A stretch of DNA of 64,000 nt from CBDAKK01 sp965196605 (GCA_965196605.1 CBDAKK010000001.1:186001-250000); one strand, 5' to 3'. Positions 52,379 through 62,623 are shown, counted from the stretch's first letter. Notes: generated from the sequence alone by a model not told the origin. Translations and numbers: made by a program.

Positions 52379-52605
52379 GTTATCGCATCCTCTTTGTAAT
52401 TTTTACTGCACTCGCTATCACTGATTGATATACCTATGCTTCTTCTGTATTTGATAATACGCTCTATAATCACCTGCACAGATTCCTTTACCACCATTTT
52501 TTTTCCGTTATATCCAATCATGGTATCCGGCGTCTCCTCCAGCATCTCTATCAAATGCGGATTTATGTACGCTACGCTATTATCAAATCGCGTAATCAAT
52601 ATCAA
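52375..52605 (-). CDS. flbD: flagellar protein FlbD
   Basis: 76 residues, MILITRFDNSVAYINPHLIEML, small soluble protein matching the short FlbD family always found between flgE and motA in spirochaetes and firmicutes. Precise role not established. Confidence 0.88.
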   Translation of the reverse strand: MILITRFDNSVAYINPHLIEMLEETPDTMIGYNGKKMVVKESVQVIIERIIKYRRSIGISISDSECSKNYKEDAIT

Positions 52606-52625
52606 AACGCCCTCCTCCTATAATA

Positions 52626-54017
52626 CTACTGCTTCAAGGTTAGAACTTCTTGCAACATTTGGTCTGATGTGCGTATCGTTCTACTATTCGCTTGAAAGCC
52701 GCGCTGCGTTATTATCATGTCAGTAAATTCTTCTGCAAGATCGACATTACTCATTTCCAACTTACCAGAGCGCAAAACGCCTTTGTCTTCTGTCTCAGGT
52801 GCGCCAATATTGGCATAGCCGCTGTTAATAGTACGCTCAAAGTTAGTCTCCCCAACCTTTGAAAGCCCTTCAGGGTTCATGAACGATGCAAGGGCAATTT
52901 GAGCCATCTGTCGCTTTTGCTGATTAGTATATGAACCTACAATATAGCCCGCTCTATCTATGGTAAAATCCTTCAAGTATCCCATTTCGTAACCATCTTG
53001 AAAATACACCTTTGTTGAGCTACTGGAAGCAAACTGCGTAATGCTTTCAGTAAAGTTACCCACATTTCCAACGTCAAGCTGAAATGTTTGTGTCTCTGGC
53101 GCTAGAATTCCCGCATCATTAAGCACCGGGCTTGTATTGGGCACTTCATAGGTAAACTGCACCTGTAAGCCACCCTCCGTGTCAGCCCCACCTGCATCAT
53201 TCGTAATACCTTGTATCACTCCGTTATTATCAAAGTTTATCAAAAACGAGGTGTCTGCAGAATCCACACCATTGACAGAAATAGTAAGTGGCACGGGATT
53301 TTCATCCTGTGGATTCACAATTGCATTCACCCGCCAATTATCCACAGTATCAGGTTCTCTTGTAAAGTTTAACTGCAAAATATGCTTATTTCCATACGCG
53401 TCATAAATATCTTGTTCCACAACCCATGTACCTGCCCGCACTTCAGCCTCGGTAGCCCCCTCTGGAATAATAGCCGTGTTTTTATTCAAATTTGAACGCA
53501 TGCGCACCTCAGTGGTTGCCTTTGCGGGATCCTTAACGCTTAAGGGAATACGAATATCTTCTACAGGACCAGTTGCGTTAATTTCAGAATCTAGGTCCCT
53601 ATTCCAGCCCTGTACGCGCATACCGTTTGCAGGGTTTACCAGCCACCCTTCAGAGTCTACATCAAAAGCCCCCGCCCGCGTGTACAATTCTTCGCTGCCG
53701 TTGCGCAAAACAAAAAAACCGTTACCATTTATTGCAAGGTCGGTTTTTATGCCCGTGGTTTGCGGAGAACCTTCCGTAAAAACATTATCAATAGAGGCAA
53801 CAGTGACCCCAAGCCCAACCTGCTTGGGGTTAATGCCCCCGCGCTTTTCATTGGGCTGAGACGGACTATCGAGGTATTGCGAAAAAATATCTTGAAAAGT
53901 CACCCGTGCCTTTTTATAACCAATGGTATTCACATTAGAAATATTGTTTCCTATTACATCCATACGAATTTGATGATTCTGAAGTCCTGATACCCCAGAA
54001 TAAAGAGACCGCATCAT
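52626..54017 (-). CDS. flgE: flagellar hook protein FlgE, cysteine-free
   Basis: 463 residues. N- and C-terminal helices (MMRSLYSGVSGLQNHQIRMD; AEEFTDMIITQRGFQANSRT) form the D0 core. Hook subunit that curves the joint between motor and filament. The whole protein has no cysteine. In other spirochaetes a conserved Cys (Cys178 in T. denticola numbering) reacts with a Lys 13 residues earlier (Lys165) to form lysinoalanine cross-links between subunits. Here Lys162 is present but Ser175 (codon TCA, 53493-53495) stands at the matching position. Two base changes would be needed to restore Cys. Confidence 0.94.
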   Translation of the reverse strand: MMRSLYSGVSGLQNHQIRMDVIGNNISNVNTIGYKKARVTFQDIFSQYLDSPSQPNEKRGGINPKQVGLGVTVASIDNVFTEGSPQTTGIKTDLAINGNGFFVLRNGSEELYTRAGAFDVDSEGWLVNPANGMRVQGWNRDLDSEINATGPVEDIRIPLSVKDPAKATTEVRMRSNLNKNTAIIPEGATEAEVRAGTWVVEQDIYDAYGNKHILQLNFTREPDTVDNWRVNAIVNPQDENPVPLTISVNGVDSADTSFLINFDNNGVIQGITNDAGGADTEGGLQVQFTYEVPNTSPVLNDAGILAPETQTFQLDVGNVGNFTESITQFASSSSTKVYFQDGYEMGYLKDFTIDRAGYIVGSYTNQQKRQMAQIALASFMNPEGLSKVGETNFERTINSGYANIGAPETEDKGVLRSGKLEMSNVDLAEEFTDMIITQRGFQANSRTIRTSDQMLQEVLTLKQ

Positions 54018-54565
54018 TGTTGCACCTCCGCCATGCTTACACGAATAATATCATCGGAGTTATACATAACCCCATTTACTTTCACCTGTTCATTCTCGCC
54101 TGTAACAACCTCCGAGACAAGACCTCGTACCGCATCAGCATCTTTCGGTTGTATATCTACCGTTTTGCCAATAAGCGATAATGCAAAACTTCTACCCATG
54201 GTACGCTGAAGATTATCAAAGCCCTTCCTCATATTGGTAATTTGCTCCAAAGAAGAAAACTGCGCCATTTGCGCTATAAACTCCTTATCCTCCATGGGTT
54301 TGGAAGGGTCTTGGTTTTGTAGCTGGGTCATCAATATTTTCAAGAAATCATCCTTTCCAAGCACATTTTTAGCTCCCTCGACCTCTTCCGTTGCAGGTTG
54401 TTGATTTATAAGATTACGCAAAAAGCTTTTCTCTTTCTGTTTTGTAGATTGTAAGTTAGTAAGACTGCGCGAAAAGCTTGAATTATCTTTTGCGTTCGTT
54501 TTAGCAATGCTGGTTTGTGCGTCATATTGCCGCGCACCAAATTGCATTGATGATGATACTTCCAT
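54014..54565 (-). CDS. flgD: flagellar hook cap scaffold FlgD
   Basis: 183 residues. The conserved FlgD core LGKDDFLKILMTQLQNQDPS and AQMAQFSSLEQITNM is intact; the C-terminal Ig-like domain is short. Caps the growing hook. Overlaps flgE by 4 nt. Confidence 0.93.
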   Translation of the reverse strand: MEVSSSMQFGARQYDAQTSIAKTNAKDNSSFSRSLTNLQSTKQKEKSFLRNLINQQPATEEVEGAKNVLGKDDFLKILMTQLQNQDPSKPMEDKEFIAQMAQFSSLEQITNMRKGFDNLQRTMGRSFALSLIGKTVDIQPKDADAVRGLVSEVVTGENEQVKVNGVMYNSDDIIRVSMAEVQQ

Positions 54566-54609
54566 GTATACTCCTTTGCCTTTTATATTTTTACAAGCCC
54601 TTAACCTTG

Positions 54610-56091
54610 CTAGGCTACAAAATCAATGGACTGCCAAACTCTTACGTAGGAACGCGCGCGTTCTTCAATGTGTGCAACAAAAGCATTCTCACTGCGCTTT
54701 TGATGTTTCTCAAAAAACTTCTGCGTTCCATCATTAGTATCGGAGGGTTCTGCATTTACTGAAACAGAAAAACTCCCTATTTCGTAGCCTTCACTATTAA
54801 AGTGTTTTGCGAGATTACCCAAATTCTTTTGCATAATGTCTTTTGCTTCCTCAGATGAAACGACTGCACGCGCATGTACAAGATTACTCTCATCAAGTTT
54901 TACCATGAGTTTTACCTCACCAAGCTCTTTGGGGTTTAACTGCAAACGAATATTCCCCGTGTTGTTTTCTCGGAATACAAGGCGTGCATCTTGCACAAGT
55001 CGCTGGTTACCCTGCTGCTCCAAATAACCCAAGGCCTTTTTTTCAAACATAGGGTTAGTCGCTCCACGAACACTACTTGTTTTTTCATGCACGGCGTTAA
55101 GCGAAGTTTCGGAAGATGCGCTAAAAACTTGCGGCTTTTGTAGCGTTTCATCAGAACTGGAGATATCTAGGCGCGCTGCACCCTCTGTGCTTTTTTGTTG
55201 CTTATCAAGCTTTCCTCGCAATTGGGCCTTGGAATTATTTTGCTCATCATGTGCAATCTCATCGTCCATTGCAAAGGCAAGAGACTCCTCTGTTATTTTT
55301 GAACCCGTCTCTTTTGAGGACTGCACCTTTTGCGCAATAGCACCACGCTTTTTATCATGAACAGCCTGCAAAGCCTCCCCTCCCTCGGTTTCTTCAGCAC
55401 GCTCCTGCACCTCCCCTACAAATTTTGGAGAACGCTTATCGTGTTCCATCTCCGCTATAAAAAAAGAATTTTCAGATTTTTTTCCTTGCGCAGAAGTAGT
55501 ATTTGCCTCACCATGCTTCGCTAACTCACTATCGTTTTTTTCAATTGTTTCTAAGGCATTTAGGGTTTTCAATGGCACGCTCTCGCGTTCATCATCGTTC
55601 ACTTCACTCCGTTCTTTCTGAACAGTGCGTTCTTGGGGCGCATGTAGCTTTTGCGACTCAATATGCTCCTCTGCTTTTTCAACTTCAATAAACACTTCGC
55701 TTTCATCACGCTTATGTTTCTTTGCAGAAATTCTTACATCCCTTCCACGTTCCCCTTTGTCTTTGTTCACGGACTTTTTTTCAGCAACCTTCTTATCACC
55801 CTCTTCCGCTCTTGCCTTTACAAGATTCGCATCTGCAAGATCATTACCCTTTTGATTATCACTATGTGCGCGCTTTTCATCTCCCACTTTGTTTTTTTTC
55901 AACTCTGTGTTTTTCTTAACCTCAGAGCGCACTTCATGTACGGTACGTGCAAATGATTTTTTCTCAGCCAACGCATTTGCTTGAGGCAACGAAGAGGGCG
56001 AATATGCCTTGGAGGCATGGGGAGCAAGCGCATTACGACTACCATATGTCTCGCCTGCACTTTGTAAACCTTGCGTAAATGCTATCATCAT
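54610..56091 (-). CDS. fliK: hook-length control protein FliK-like
   Basis: 493 residues, long low-complexity charged N-terminal region and a C-terminal Flg_hook domain (LQLNPKELGEVKLMVKLDES, LVHARAVVSSEEAK), typical of FliK. Measures hook length and triggers the FlhB switch. The size and composition of the first ~350 residues vary strongly between species. Confidence 0.88.
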   Translation of the reverse strand: MMIAFTQGLQSAGETYGSRNALAPHASKAYSPSSLPQANALAEKKSFARTVHEVRSEVKKNTELKKNKVGDEKRAHSDNQKGNDLADANLVKARAEEGDKKVAEKKSVNKDKGERGRDVRISAKKHKRDESEVFIEVEKAEEHIESQKLHAPQERTVQKERSEVNDDERESVPLKTLNALETIEKNDSELAKHGEANTTSAQGKKSENSFFIAEMEHDKRSPKFVGEVQERAEETEGGEALQAVHDKKRGAIAQKVQSSKETGSKITEESLAFAMDDEIAHDEQNNSKAQLRGKLDKQQKSTEGAARLDISSSDETLQKPQVFSASSETSLNAVHEKTSSVRGATNPMFEKKALGYLEQQGNQRLVQDARLVFRENNTGNIRLQLNPKELGEVKLMVKLDESNLVHARAVVSSEEAKDIMQKNLGNLAKHFNSEGYEIGSFSVSVNAEPSDTNDGTQKFFEKHQKRSENAFVAHIEERARSYVRVWQSIDFVA

Positions 56092-56705
56092 TAATTCCTA
56101 TATAACAACTTTTGTTGTACCTCTGCGACCCTCTTCGCGTCCAACAAAGAAAGCCAATAGGGCACTGGCGAATTCGTGTTATTCTCCTGCGCCATTTCAT
56201 CTGCAACCGCCAAAGTGTCAATAAGCGTTTGATCATCATAGCCTGTTAGTATGCTCACAGCATTATCTGGGGGCATATTCACAAGCGCCTGCACATTGTA
56301 ACGTAGCATTGTACTTTTATTTTCGAACTGTTTTGAAATTTGGTTAAGAGATTTTTCGCGTTCTACAATGGTATTTTCTAATTCCGCCATCTTCTCTTCA
56401 CGTATTGCAAGCTCAGCTTCGCGCGCTATAATTTGACTTTCTCGCAAATTGATGTCAGCCTTTTTTTCATCTAAAGCCTCCTGCTGTTTTTGCAGGCGCA
56501 GTTTTTCCAACAAAAATGCATCATCATCCTCCAAGGCTTTTTGTGCTGAAAGTGCAGGAGTGTTGTTCTTATTTAAAAATCGTGAACTGACATTTACCAC
56601 AAAGGTCGTGGGTATTATTTTCAGTCGTTCCAGCCAATACATAAAAAACAATGCAAAAACGACCATAAAAAAAACCAACACTACCAGTTGTATTATTTTC
56701 GACAT
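56091..56705 (-). CDS. flbB: periplasmic flagellar collar protein FlbB
   Basis: 204 residues. One N-terminal membrane helix (VLVFFMVVFALFFMYWLERL), a long coiled coil (LEKLRLQKQQEALDEKKADI...), then a MgtE-N-like globular end (MPPDNAVSILTGYDDQTLID). This matches FlbB, a spirochaete-specific base of the periplasmic collar that links stators and motor. A good marker for a spirochaete source. Confidence 0.9.
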   Translation of the reverse strand: MSKIIQLVVLVFFMVVFALFFMYWLERLKIIPTTFVVNVSSRFLNKNNTPALSAQKALEDDDAFLLEKLRLQKQQEALDEKKADINLRESQIIAREAELAIREEKMAELENTIVEREKSLNQISKQFENKSTMLRYNVQALVNMPPDNAVSILTGYDDQTLIDTLAVADEMAQENNTNSPVPYWLSLLDAKRVAEVQQKLLYRN

Positions 56706-57115
56706 AGTTGTTTCTCCTGTAATTCTTCAAAAAATTTCTTCGTCACAGCGGATTTATACAGCGTATCGTGTGCATCACGCGCAATACGCAACACCTCAGC
56801 GTCCTTATGAACACTTGCATACTGCGCCCGTGCTTTATCTACAATGGGTTTCAATTTTTCACGCGCAGCGACAATGTCGCGCTTACGCACTTCGCACGCC
56901 GACAAAAATTCATGCACATCGCGCAACATCTGAAAATCTTCTGTCTTATCTTGTTTTACACGCGCCGCAACATTGTGCATTGCCGCATCTATTGAATTAT
57001 ATTCAGAAGCAAGCTTCACATCATCCTTTATAATTTTTGCAAAATTTTGTAGCTCCACATATTCTTTATACTCACGAATTTTCAATATTGGCAACAAGGA
57101 AAATTTTTTTTTCAT
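56693..57115 (-). CDS. fliJ: flagellar export chaperone FliJ (FlbA)
   Basis: 140 residues, almost entirely helical coiled coil, small basic protein between fliI and flbB. FliJ couples the ATPase to the FlhA gate. Confidence 0.82.
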   Translation of the reverse strand: MKKKFSLLPILKIREYKEYVELQNFAKIIKDDVKLASEYNSIDAAMHNVAARVKQDKTEDFQMLRDVHEFLSACEVRKRDIVAAREKLKPIVDKARAQYASVHKDAEVLRIARDAHDTLYKSAVTKKFFEELQEKQLCRK

Positions 57116-57160
57116 AGGTAACCCATCCTTATAAACATGAAGAAGCTATAAACACAAGTA

Positions 57161-58477
57161 CTAGACACTGTTTTTAAGCATCTTCATGTCAGAGGCTATA
57201 CTCTTAGTATCGGCGTATTCCCCTATGTTTTGTTGTAAAAATGCATCAAGTCGTCTTTTCCCCTTAAGAAATGCATCAAGTGCTTCATTGCTACCAGCGG
57301 TGTAAACCCCAGCGTTGATAATGTCTTTGGATTGCTCATAGAGGCTCATCTTACTTCGTATATAAGACGCAGCATCTAAAACATCTGCCTCACAAACCTT
57401 GTTTGCAACCCTGCTAAGCGAACGTGGAATGTCTATGGCGGGATAATGTGAGGACTGCGCAAGCTCTCTATTTAAAATTATGTGCCCGTCAATAAGTCCT
57501 CTCACAATGTCTGAGACTGGCTCTTCAGTATCATCACCATCAACAAGCACCGTAAAAAACCCAGTTATAGAACCAGCTTGCGCAGTACCACAGCGCTCTA
57601 AAACAGAGGATAAGAGTCCATCAAGCGAAGGCGGATACCCACGTGCGGCGGGCATTTCACCACGAAGCAACCCTAATTCCCTCTGGGCGCGCGCAACGCG
57701 AGTAAGCGAGTCCATGTACAAAGCCACGTCACTGCCTTTGTCACGAAAATATTCTGCAAGCGCGCACGCAAAATGCGCACAGCGTATACGCACCGAAGGC
57801 CCCTCTTCTGATGATGCAACTATCACGATGCTACGCTTCAATCCTTCTGGGCCTAGTTCATACTCCAAAAACTCCCGCACTTCGCGTCCACGCTCTCCAA
57901 TGAGCGCAACTACATTCACATCGGTTTTCACATGCCTCGCTATCATACCCAACAAGGTGGACTTGCCAACACCCGACCCTGAGAATATTCCAACACGCTG
58001 ACCTCTACCAATAGTAGTAAACGCGTCAATGGCACGAACCCCCGTATAAAGCGCCTGCTGTATCAAGGGGCGCTCTAAGAGCGAGACAGGCTTTGCATAC
58101 AATGGTTGCAAAGCCTCAAGGCGCAATGGACCTTTGTTGTCTATGGGTTTACCCACTGCATTAATAACCCGTCCTAGCATGGAGCTACCGACAAAAACCT
58201 TAAAGCCATTTATAGGAATAACACTATCGCCTATGCACACCGTGCGTGGATCGCTATAGGCAAGGAGTGTGCAGCCCTCACGGTTAACAGAGACTACCTC
58301 TGCCAAAACATCATCTTCAATTTTACATTGGCTACCCACAGCAAGGCGCAGGTGTTTTACATGAATAAGCAAGCCATCTACTGCTATAACACGCCCCTGT
58401 GCCTCAGCGGTTGACGTGTATTCTATAGCAGTTGTAAGAATGTCTTTCCATGTGGCAAGGGCTTGAGTATTATACAT
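57161..58477 (-). CDS. fliI: flagellum-specific ATPase FliI
   Basis: 438 residues. F1-beta-like: Walker A GIFSGSGVGKSTLLGMIAR, Walker B region SDVALYMDSLTRVA, ARGYPPSLDGLLSSV. Powers substrate unfolding for export. Overlaps fliH by 8 nt. Confidence 0.96.
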   Translation of the reverse strand: MYNTQALATWKDILTTAIEYTSTAEAQGRVIAVDGLLIHVKHLRLAVGSQCKIEDDVLAEVVSVNREGCTLLAYSDPRTVCIGDSVIPINGFKVFVGSSMLGRVINAVGKPIDNKGPLRLEALQPLYAKPVSLLERPLIQQALYTGVRAIDAFTTIGRGQRVGIFSGSGVGKSTLLGMIARHVKTDVNVVALIGERGREVREFLEYELGPEGLKRSIVIVASSEEGPSVRIRCAHFACALAEYFRDKGSDVALYMDSLTRVARAQRELGLLRGEMPAARGYPPSLDGLLSSVLERCGTAQAGSITGFFTVLVDGDDTEEPVSDIVRGLIDGHIILNRELAQSSHYPAIDIPRSLSRVANKVCEADVLDAASYIRSKMSLYEQSKDIINAGVYTAGSNEALDAFLKGKRRLDAFLQQNIGEYADTKSIASDMKMLKNSV

Positions 58478-59372
58478 GACGTATTGGAATAGCTTCCCTA
58501 ATGCTTTGCTCTATTTTCTGCATTTGTGTGGCAATGCGTGCATCAACTTCCCCAAAATCAGTTTCTATTATGCAGCCGCCTGGATCAACCTTGCTATCCT
58601 CCGCAAAAGTAATTGTCCTCTTCGATTCAAGCATCTCCTGAATAGAACTGATATGCTGCTTTACATTTTGCAGATCTTTTGTATTAACGCGTATAATAAA
58701 GTGCTCACGTCCTTTTAAATTCTTAAGCGCCTCGACCACGTTTTTGACAACTACATCATGATTGAGTGAAGAAAGACTCTTGACCACTTTTTTTGCTATG
58801 AGCAACACAAGATCTGTAATATGATTTTCTACCTCTGCAAGTATTTCCATCCTATGACGGATGGCTTCGTCCAATATCACCTGTACCCGCCCTATGAGTC
58901 GTTCGCACTCAGTGAGGCTTTCTCGAACTCCCTGTTCCTTCGCTTCTTCATATACTTTTTCATACATGCTTTTCTCAAGCTCTGCACCACGAACCTCGAA
59001 CTCCTTTTCAAGTTCCTCTCTACGCTTATCAAGCTCTCCCTTGCAAAATTCTTTTGCCTTTTCAATATCGGCGGCAGCTTCCTCTTTGGTCTTTTCAAAC
59101 TGAAGACGCTCCTTTTGCATAGCATCCTTCGCACTTTGCCTTTCCCTTTCAATCAAGTGGTGACTAGTCTGCCATAAATGCTCACTTTCCCTCTTTGCCT
59201 TAGCAAGCATGCGCTCAGCTTCACCACGCGCATGTTCTAAAATCGCCTCAGCTTCTCTCTCACTCACAACAAGTTTCTGCTGATGCACGGGATCAATGTC
59301 TTTATAAGTAAGAAGAACCCTTTTCTCATTTCTCTTTACCGTATCAGATTTATATAAATATGAAAGCGCCAT
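58470..59372 (-). CDS. fliH: flagellar assembly protein FliH
   Basis: 300 residues. Long charged coiled coil (ILEHARGEAERMLAKAKRES) and a C-terminal V-ATPase-E-like domain (EVENHITDLVLLIAKKVVKS). It regulates FliI and docks it at FliY/FliN. Confidence 0.93.
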   Translation of the reverse strand: MALSYLYKSDTVKRNEKRVLLTYKDIDPVHQQKLVVSEREAEAILEHARGEAERMLAKAKRESEHLWQTSHHLIERERQSAKDAMQKERLQFEKTKEEAAADIEKAKEFCKGELDKRREELEKEFEVRGAELEKSMYEKVYEEAKEQGVRESLTECERLIGRVQVILDEAIRHRMEILAEVENHITDLVLLIAKKVVKSLSSLNHDVVVKNVVEALKNLKGREHFIIRVNTKDLQNVKQHISSIQEMLESKRTITFAEDSKVDPGGCIIETDFGEVDARIATQMQKIEQSIREAIPIRHV

Positions 59373-59386
59373 CTATTATTCCCCTT

Positions 59387-60460
59387 CTACACAAAGGCTT
59401 CTTGTTCGCCCCGTGAAATAACAATTTCACCTTGCTCTTCAAGTTTACGTATAACACCAACAATTTTCTGTTGAACTTCCTCAACTTCTTTTACTCGCAC
59501 CGGTCCCATATATTCCATCTCTTCCTTAATCATTTCAGATGCACGCTTGGACATATTTGCAAGTACTTTTTCAGCAACATTCTCTTTTGTTCCCTTAAGC
59601 GACTTTGCCAATTCATTAGAGTCGACTTCAGAAAGCACTCGTTGTATCGACCTATCATCAAGCAAGAGAATATCTTCAAACACAAACATGCGCTTTTTGA
59701 TTTCTTCAGCAAGTTCGGGATCAGTCTCTTCAATAGACTCCATAATATTGCGCTCCGTGGCACGCTCAATAACGTTCAGTATTTCAACTGCTGACTCTAT
59801 ACCGCCAGAGACAAGAATGTCATCAGCAGCAAGTGCTGATATTTTGCGCTCTATAACTCGCTCTATATTACGTATCATTTCAGGGGAGATTTGTCCCATG
59901 GTAGCGATACGCTTTGCTACATCTGCCTGTTTTTCTACCGGTAGCATAGACAAAATATTTGAAGCCTTGAGAGGATCCACATATGAAAGCACCAGCGCTA
60001 TGGTCTGCGAAAGCTCAGTATGAATAAAATCGCAAATTTGAGAAGCATCAGCGCGTTTGAGTGAATCAAAGGGTTTATGTTTGACATGAACTATCTTACG
60101 TATTAACTCCCCGGCCTTCACCGTCCCTATAGATTGCTCAAGTATTGCCCTTGCATAGTCCACCCCTCCAATATTGATGTACTCTTGAGCTCTCACCATG
60201 TCGTTAAATTCTATTAAGACTCGTTTCTTAATAGAATTACTAAACGGCTTTAAGTGGGCTATTTGATATACTAGTGGTTCTAGCTCACTGGGATTCAGTC
60301 TTTTAAAAAGTTCGCTTGCAACCTTGTCACCAATGGAAATCATAAGAATAGCAGCCTTCTCCAAAGAAGACAAACCTGCATATTCTCTCTCATCATCTTT
60401 GTTTTCTGCAGATGCGTTTGAATTAGACGGCGTACCGTTTTGTTTTGGTGGTGCAGCCAT
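59387..60460 (-). CDS. fliG: flagellar motor switch protein FliG
   Basis: 357 residues. Typical FliG start (LSSLEKAAILMISIGDKVAS), armadillo middle domain and C-terminal torque helix (LLDDRSIQRVLSEVDSNELA) with the charged residues that contact MotA. Adjacent to fliF. Confidence 0.95.
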   Translation of the reverse strand: MAAPPKQNGTPSNSNASAENKDDEREYAGLSSLEKAAILMISIGDKVASELFKRLNPSELEPLVYQIAHLKPFSNSIKKRVLIEFNDMVRAQEYINIGGVDYARAILEQSIGTVKAGELIRKIVHVKHKPFDSLKRADASQICDFIHTELSQTIALVLSYVDPLKASNILSMLPVEKQADVAKRIATMGQISPEMIRNIERVIERKISALAADDILVSGGIESAVEILNVIERATERNIMESIEETDPELAEEIKKRMFVFEDILLLDDRSIQRVLSEVDSNELAKSLKGTKENVAEKVLANMSKRASEMIKEEMEYMGPVRVKEVEEVQQKIVGVIRKLEEQGEIVISRGEQEAFV

Positions 60461-62182
60461 CTATCTACCCCCACCCGTACTCCATATTCGTAAAAGCTTG
60501 GCTATTTCATCTGGCTTTGCCTGTATCAGCTTACTCGTTTCACGAACCATCTTACTAAGCTCACTCTCTTCATCTGGAGTGTCTTCTTGAGAAAGCGTCG
60601 CAATTTGTTGTTCACGCATTTTACGATAGCGCTCTGCAAGTTGTTCTTCTTTCATCGCCTTGTATTTTTCTATTGCACGCACGACAAGACGAACAAGCAA
60701 AAACAAGGTAATAAGAGCAAAAAGTCCAATAACTATGAACAGCACTACCTTCTTTGTAAACTGCGCCTTTCTATATGCCTCATCTTCGAGTTCAAATTCC
60801 GTGCTTCTATCAAATTTGATGTTCTCAACTGAAACAGAATCGCCTCTATTAATAGAATATCCAACGGCATCTCTGACAAGCACCGTAGATTTTTGCAACT
60901 CTCGTGCAGAAATTTCATAATAAGTACGCGATATGGCTCCACTATTTTCAATTTGCAAGGTTCCATCCGCGTTGTAGTTTTTTTGCCAAGTACCATCAAG
61001 TGCCACACTCGCAGTAACACGCGTAACATCATAATTACGTTCTTCATCAGTCACTTGCTGATTTACCTCGTTATTGATGGTTGTTTTTCGGCTGTCCCAA
61101 TCTCCCACTATTCCGTCCAAAGCTTTATACGATGGCGGAGTTTGCCCCTCCACACCCGGAGGACCTTCCGGGTTAAAGCCCGTACCTTGATACTTCTGTA
61201 GCGTTGTTGATTCAGAACGCGGCACACTTAAGGTAACTTCTGATTCATCAAAGGGCGTTGCTGGATTATCCTTCTTCACAGTTATAGGAAAATTTTCTGT
61301 CGTCTTACGCGTTTTCTTACTAAAATCTATTTCCACATTTATATTGATAATGCGCACCCTATCAGGCGTATAGACATCCGAAAGTGATTTATAAATCGCC
61401 TCCTTGTAATTTCGCTCAACGTCATTGCGAATTTTTATCTCTCGCTGCGTCTGCTCCAATCTATCAAAATCCGCGAGATTCTTAAAATCGTTGAGACGCA
61501 CCCCAGAACTATCACTTATAGTAAGATTATCTTCAGCAAGTCCTTCAACCGCAAGCAAAATGAGGTACTGTACACCCTCTATTTTTTTTCTATTATCTCG
61601 AAAGTCGGAACCGGGCTTAACAGCAACTATGACAGATGCACTCACGGGCTCTTGGTCATCAGAAAACAGCGTCCGCTCAGGCATAACCAAGGTAACTTCA
61701 GCATTGTCTATATCCTCCAAGGCCTCTATGTGCTGTATAAGCTGACGAGTAATCGAGCGACGCAAATTCACATTTCGCTCAAAATCAGTCTGTGTCCAGC
61801 GGCTTACGTCAAACAACTCCCATGGATCGGTGTTCTTTGGAAGCAGTTTTTCTCTCACAAGAATACTGCGCACAAGTCGAGCGCGAGACTTCCCGGAAAC
61901 CATTATTTTTCCATCGCTAGTAAGCGTATAAGGAATACCCTCTTCATCAAGACGCATACTGATAGTCTCAAGTTTTTGTTCGTCGCTAATGGGCCGTGTA
62001 AAAACAGACTCCATCTGTGGCCTTGATCCGACAAAAAATGCCGCAACAACAAGCCCAACAAGCACCGCGCCTATGGAAACAACGAGTATTCTTTTTAAAA
62101 CGTTTAAAGCAGCCCAGCGAGAGCGTATTTTGCTCAAAGCTGACTGTATAGTACGTATAATTGTAGACAATAAATTTTTCAT
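60461..62182 (-). CDS. fliF: flagellar MS-ring protein FliF
   Basis: 573 residues. Two membrane helices at residues about 30-50 and 490-515 and the conserved ring-building motifs between them (DNAEVTLVMPERTLF, RVRIININVEIDF). Strong Shine-Dalgarno (GGGGGAGGGG). Base of the motor in the inner membrane. Confidence 0.95.
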   Translation of the reverse strand: MKNLLSTIIRTIQSALSKIRSRWAALNVLKRILVVSIGAVLVGLVVAAFFVGSRPQMESVFTRPISDEQKLETISMRLDEEGIPYTLTSDGKIMVSGKSRARLVRSILVREKLLPKNTDPWELFDVSRWTQTDFERNVNLRRSITRQLIQHIEALEDIDNAEVTLVMPERTLFSDDQEPVSASVIVAVKPGSDFRDNRKKIEGVQYLILLAVEGLAEDNLTISDSSGVRLNDFKNLADFDRLEQTQREIKIRNDVERNYKEAIYKSLSDVYTPDRVRIININVEIDFSKKTRKTTENFPITVKKDNPATPFDESEVTLSVPRSESTTLQKYQGTGFNPEGPPGVEGQTPPSYKALDGIVGDWDSRKTTINNEVNQQVTDEERNYDVTRVTASVALDGTWQKNYNADGTLQIENSGAISRTYYEISARELQKSTVLVRDAVGYSINRGDSVSVENIKFDRSTEFELEDEAYRKAQFTKKVVLFIVIGLFALITLFLLVRLVVRAIEKYKAMKEEQLAERYRKMREQQIATLSQEDTPDEESELSKMVRETSKLIQAKPDEIAKLLRIWSTGGGR

Positions 62183-62242
62183 TGCCCCTCCCCCAAGTAA
62201 TTATATACTACAAAATAATTTCCTATCAAGTAACCTTATGTA

Positions 62243-62596
62243 TCACCGCAATGCAATAATAGCTCTGTAAGCTTCAAGCGCACGACTAACAACAGCCGAA
62301 ACCATCTGAACACTGGTAGTCGCCTTCAAGCCCGCAAGAGTAACATCGTGTGAATTAACCGAATCAGGGTCGATAATTGCCTGTGTTCTCAACTGCTCAT
62401 GATTATTTACCGTAGCGCTCGCTTCATCTAAAGACTCAAATAAAAGATCCTTAAACGAATTCGGCGACCGCTTTGGTGCAACAGCACCATCACTCATATG
62501 CGCGCTGTGAGTTCTCGCTAGTCTAAAATCCGAACTCGTATAAGTCTTCGCTAGAGCATTTTGAGCATCGATGCCCAATCCCGTAATTCTGTCCAT
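62243..62596 (-). CDS. fliE: flagellar hook-basal body protein FliE
   Basis: About 117 residues from the ATG at 62596 (MDRITGLGIDAQN), chosen because GGGAGG lies just upstream; a TTG four codons earlier overlaps that signal. C-terminal ATTSVQMVSAVVSRALEAYR is the FliE signature. Joins MS ring and rod. Confidence 0.92.
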   Translation of the reverse strand: MDRITGLGIDAQNALAKTYTSSDFRLARTHSAHMSDGAVAPKRSPNSFKDLLFESLDEASATVNNHEQLRTQAIIDPDSVNSHDVTLAGLKATTSVQMVSAVVSRALEAYRAIIALR

Positions 62597-62623
62597 AAAG
62601 CCTCCCAACCTATATATAGCTTA

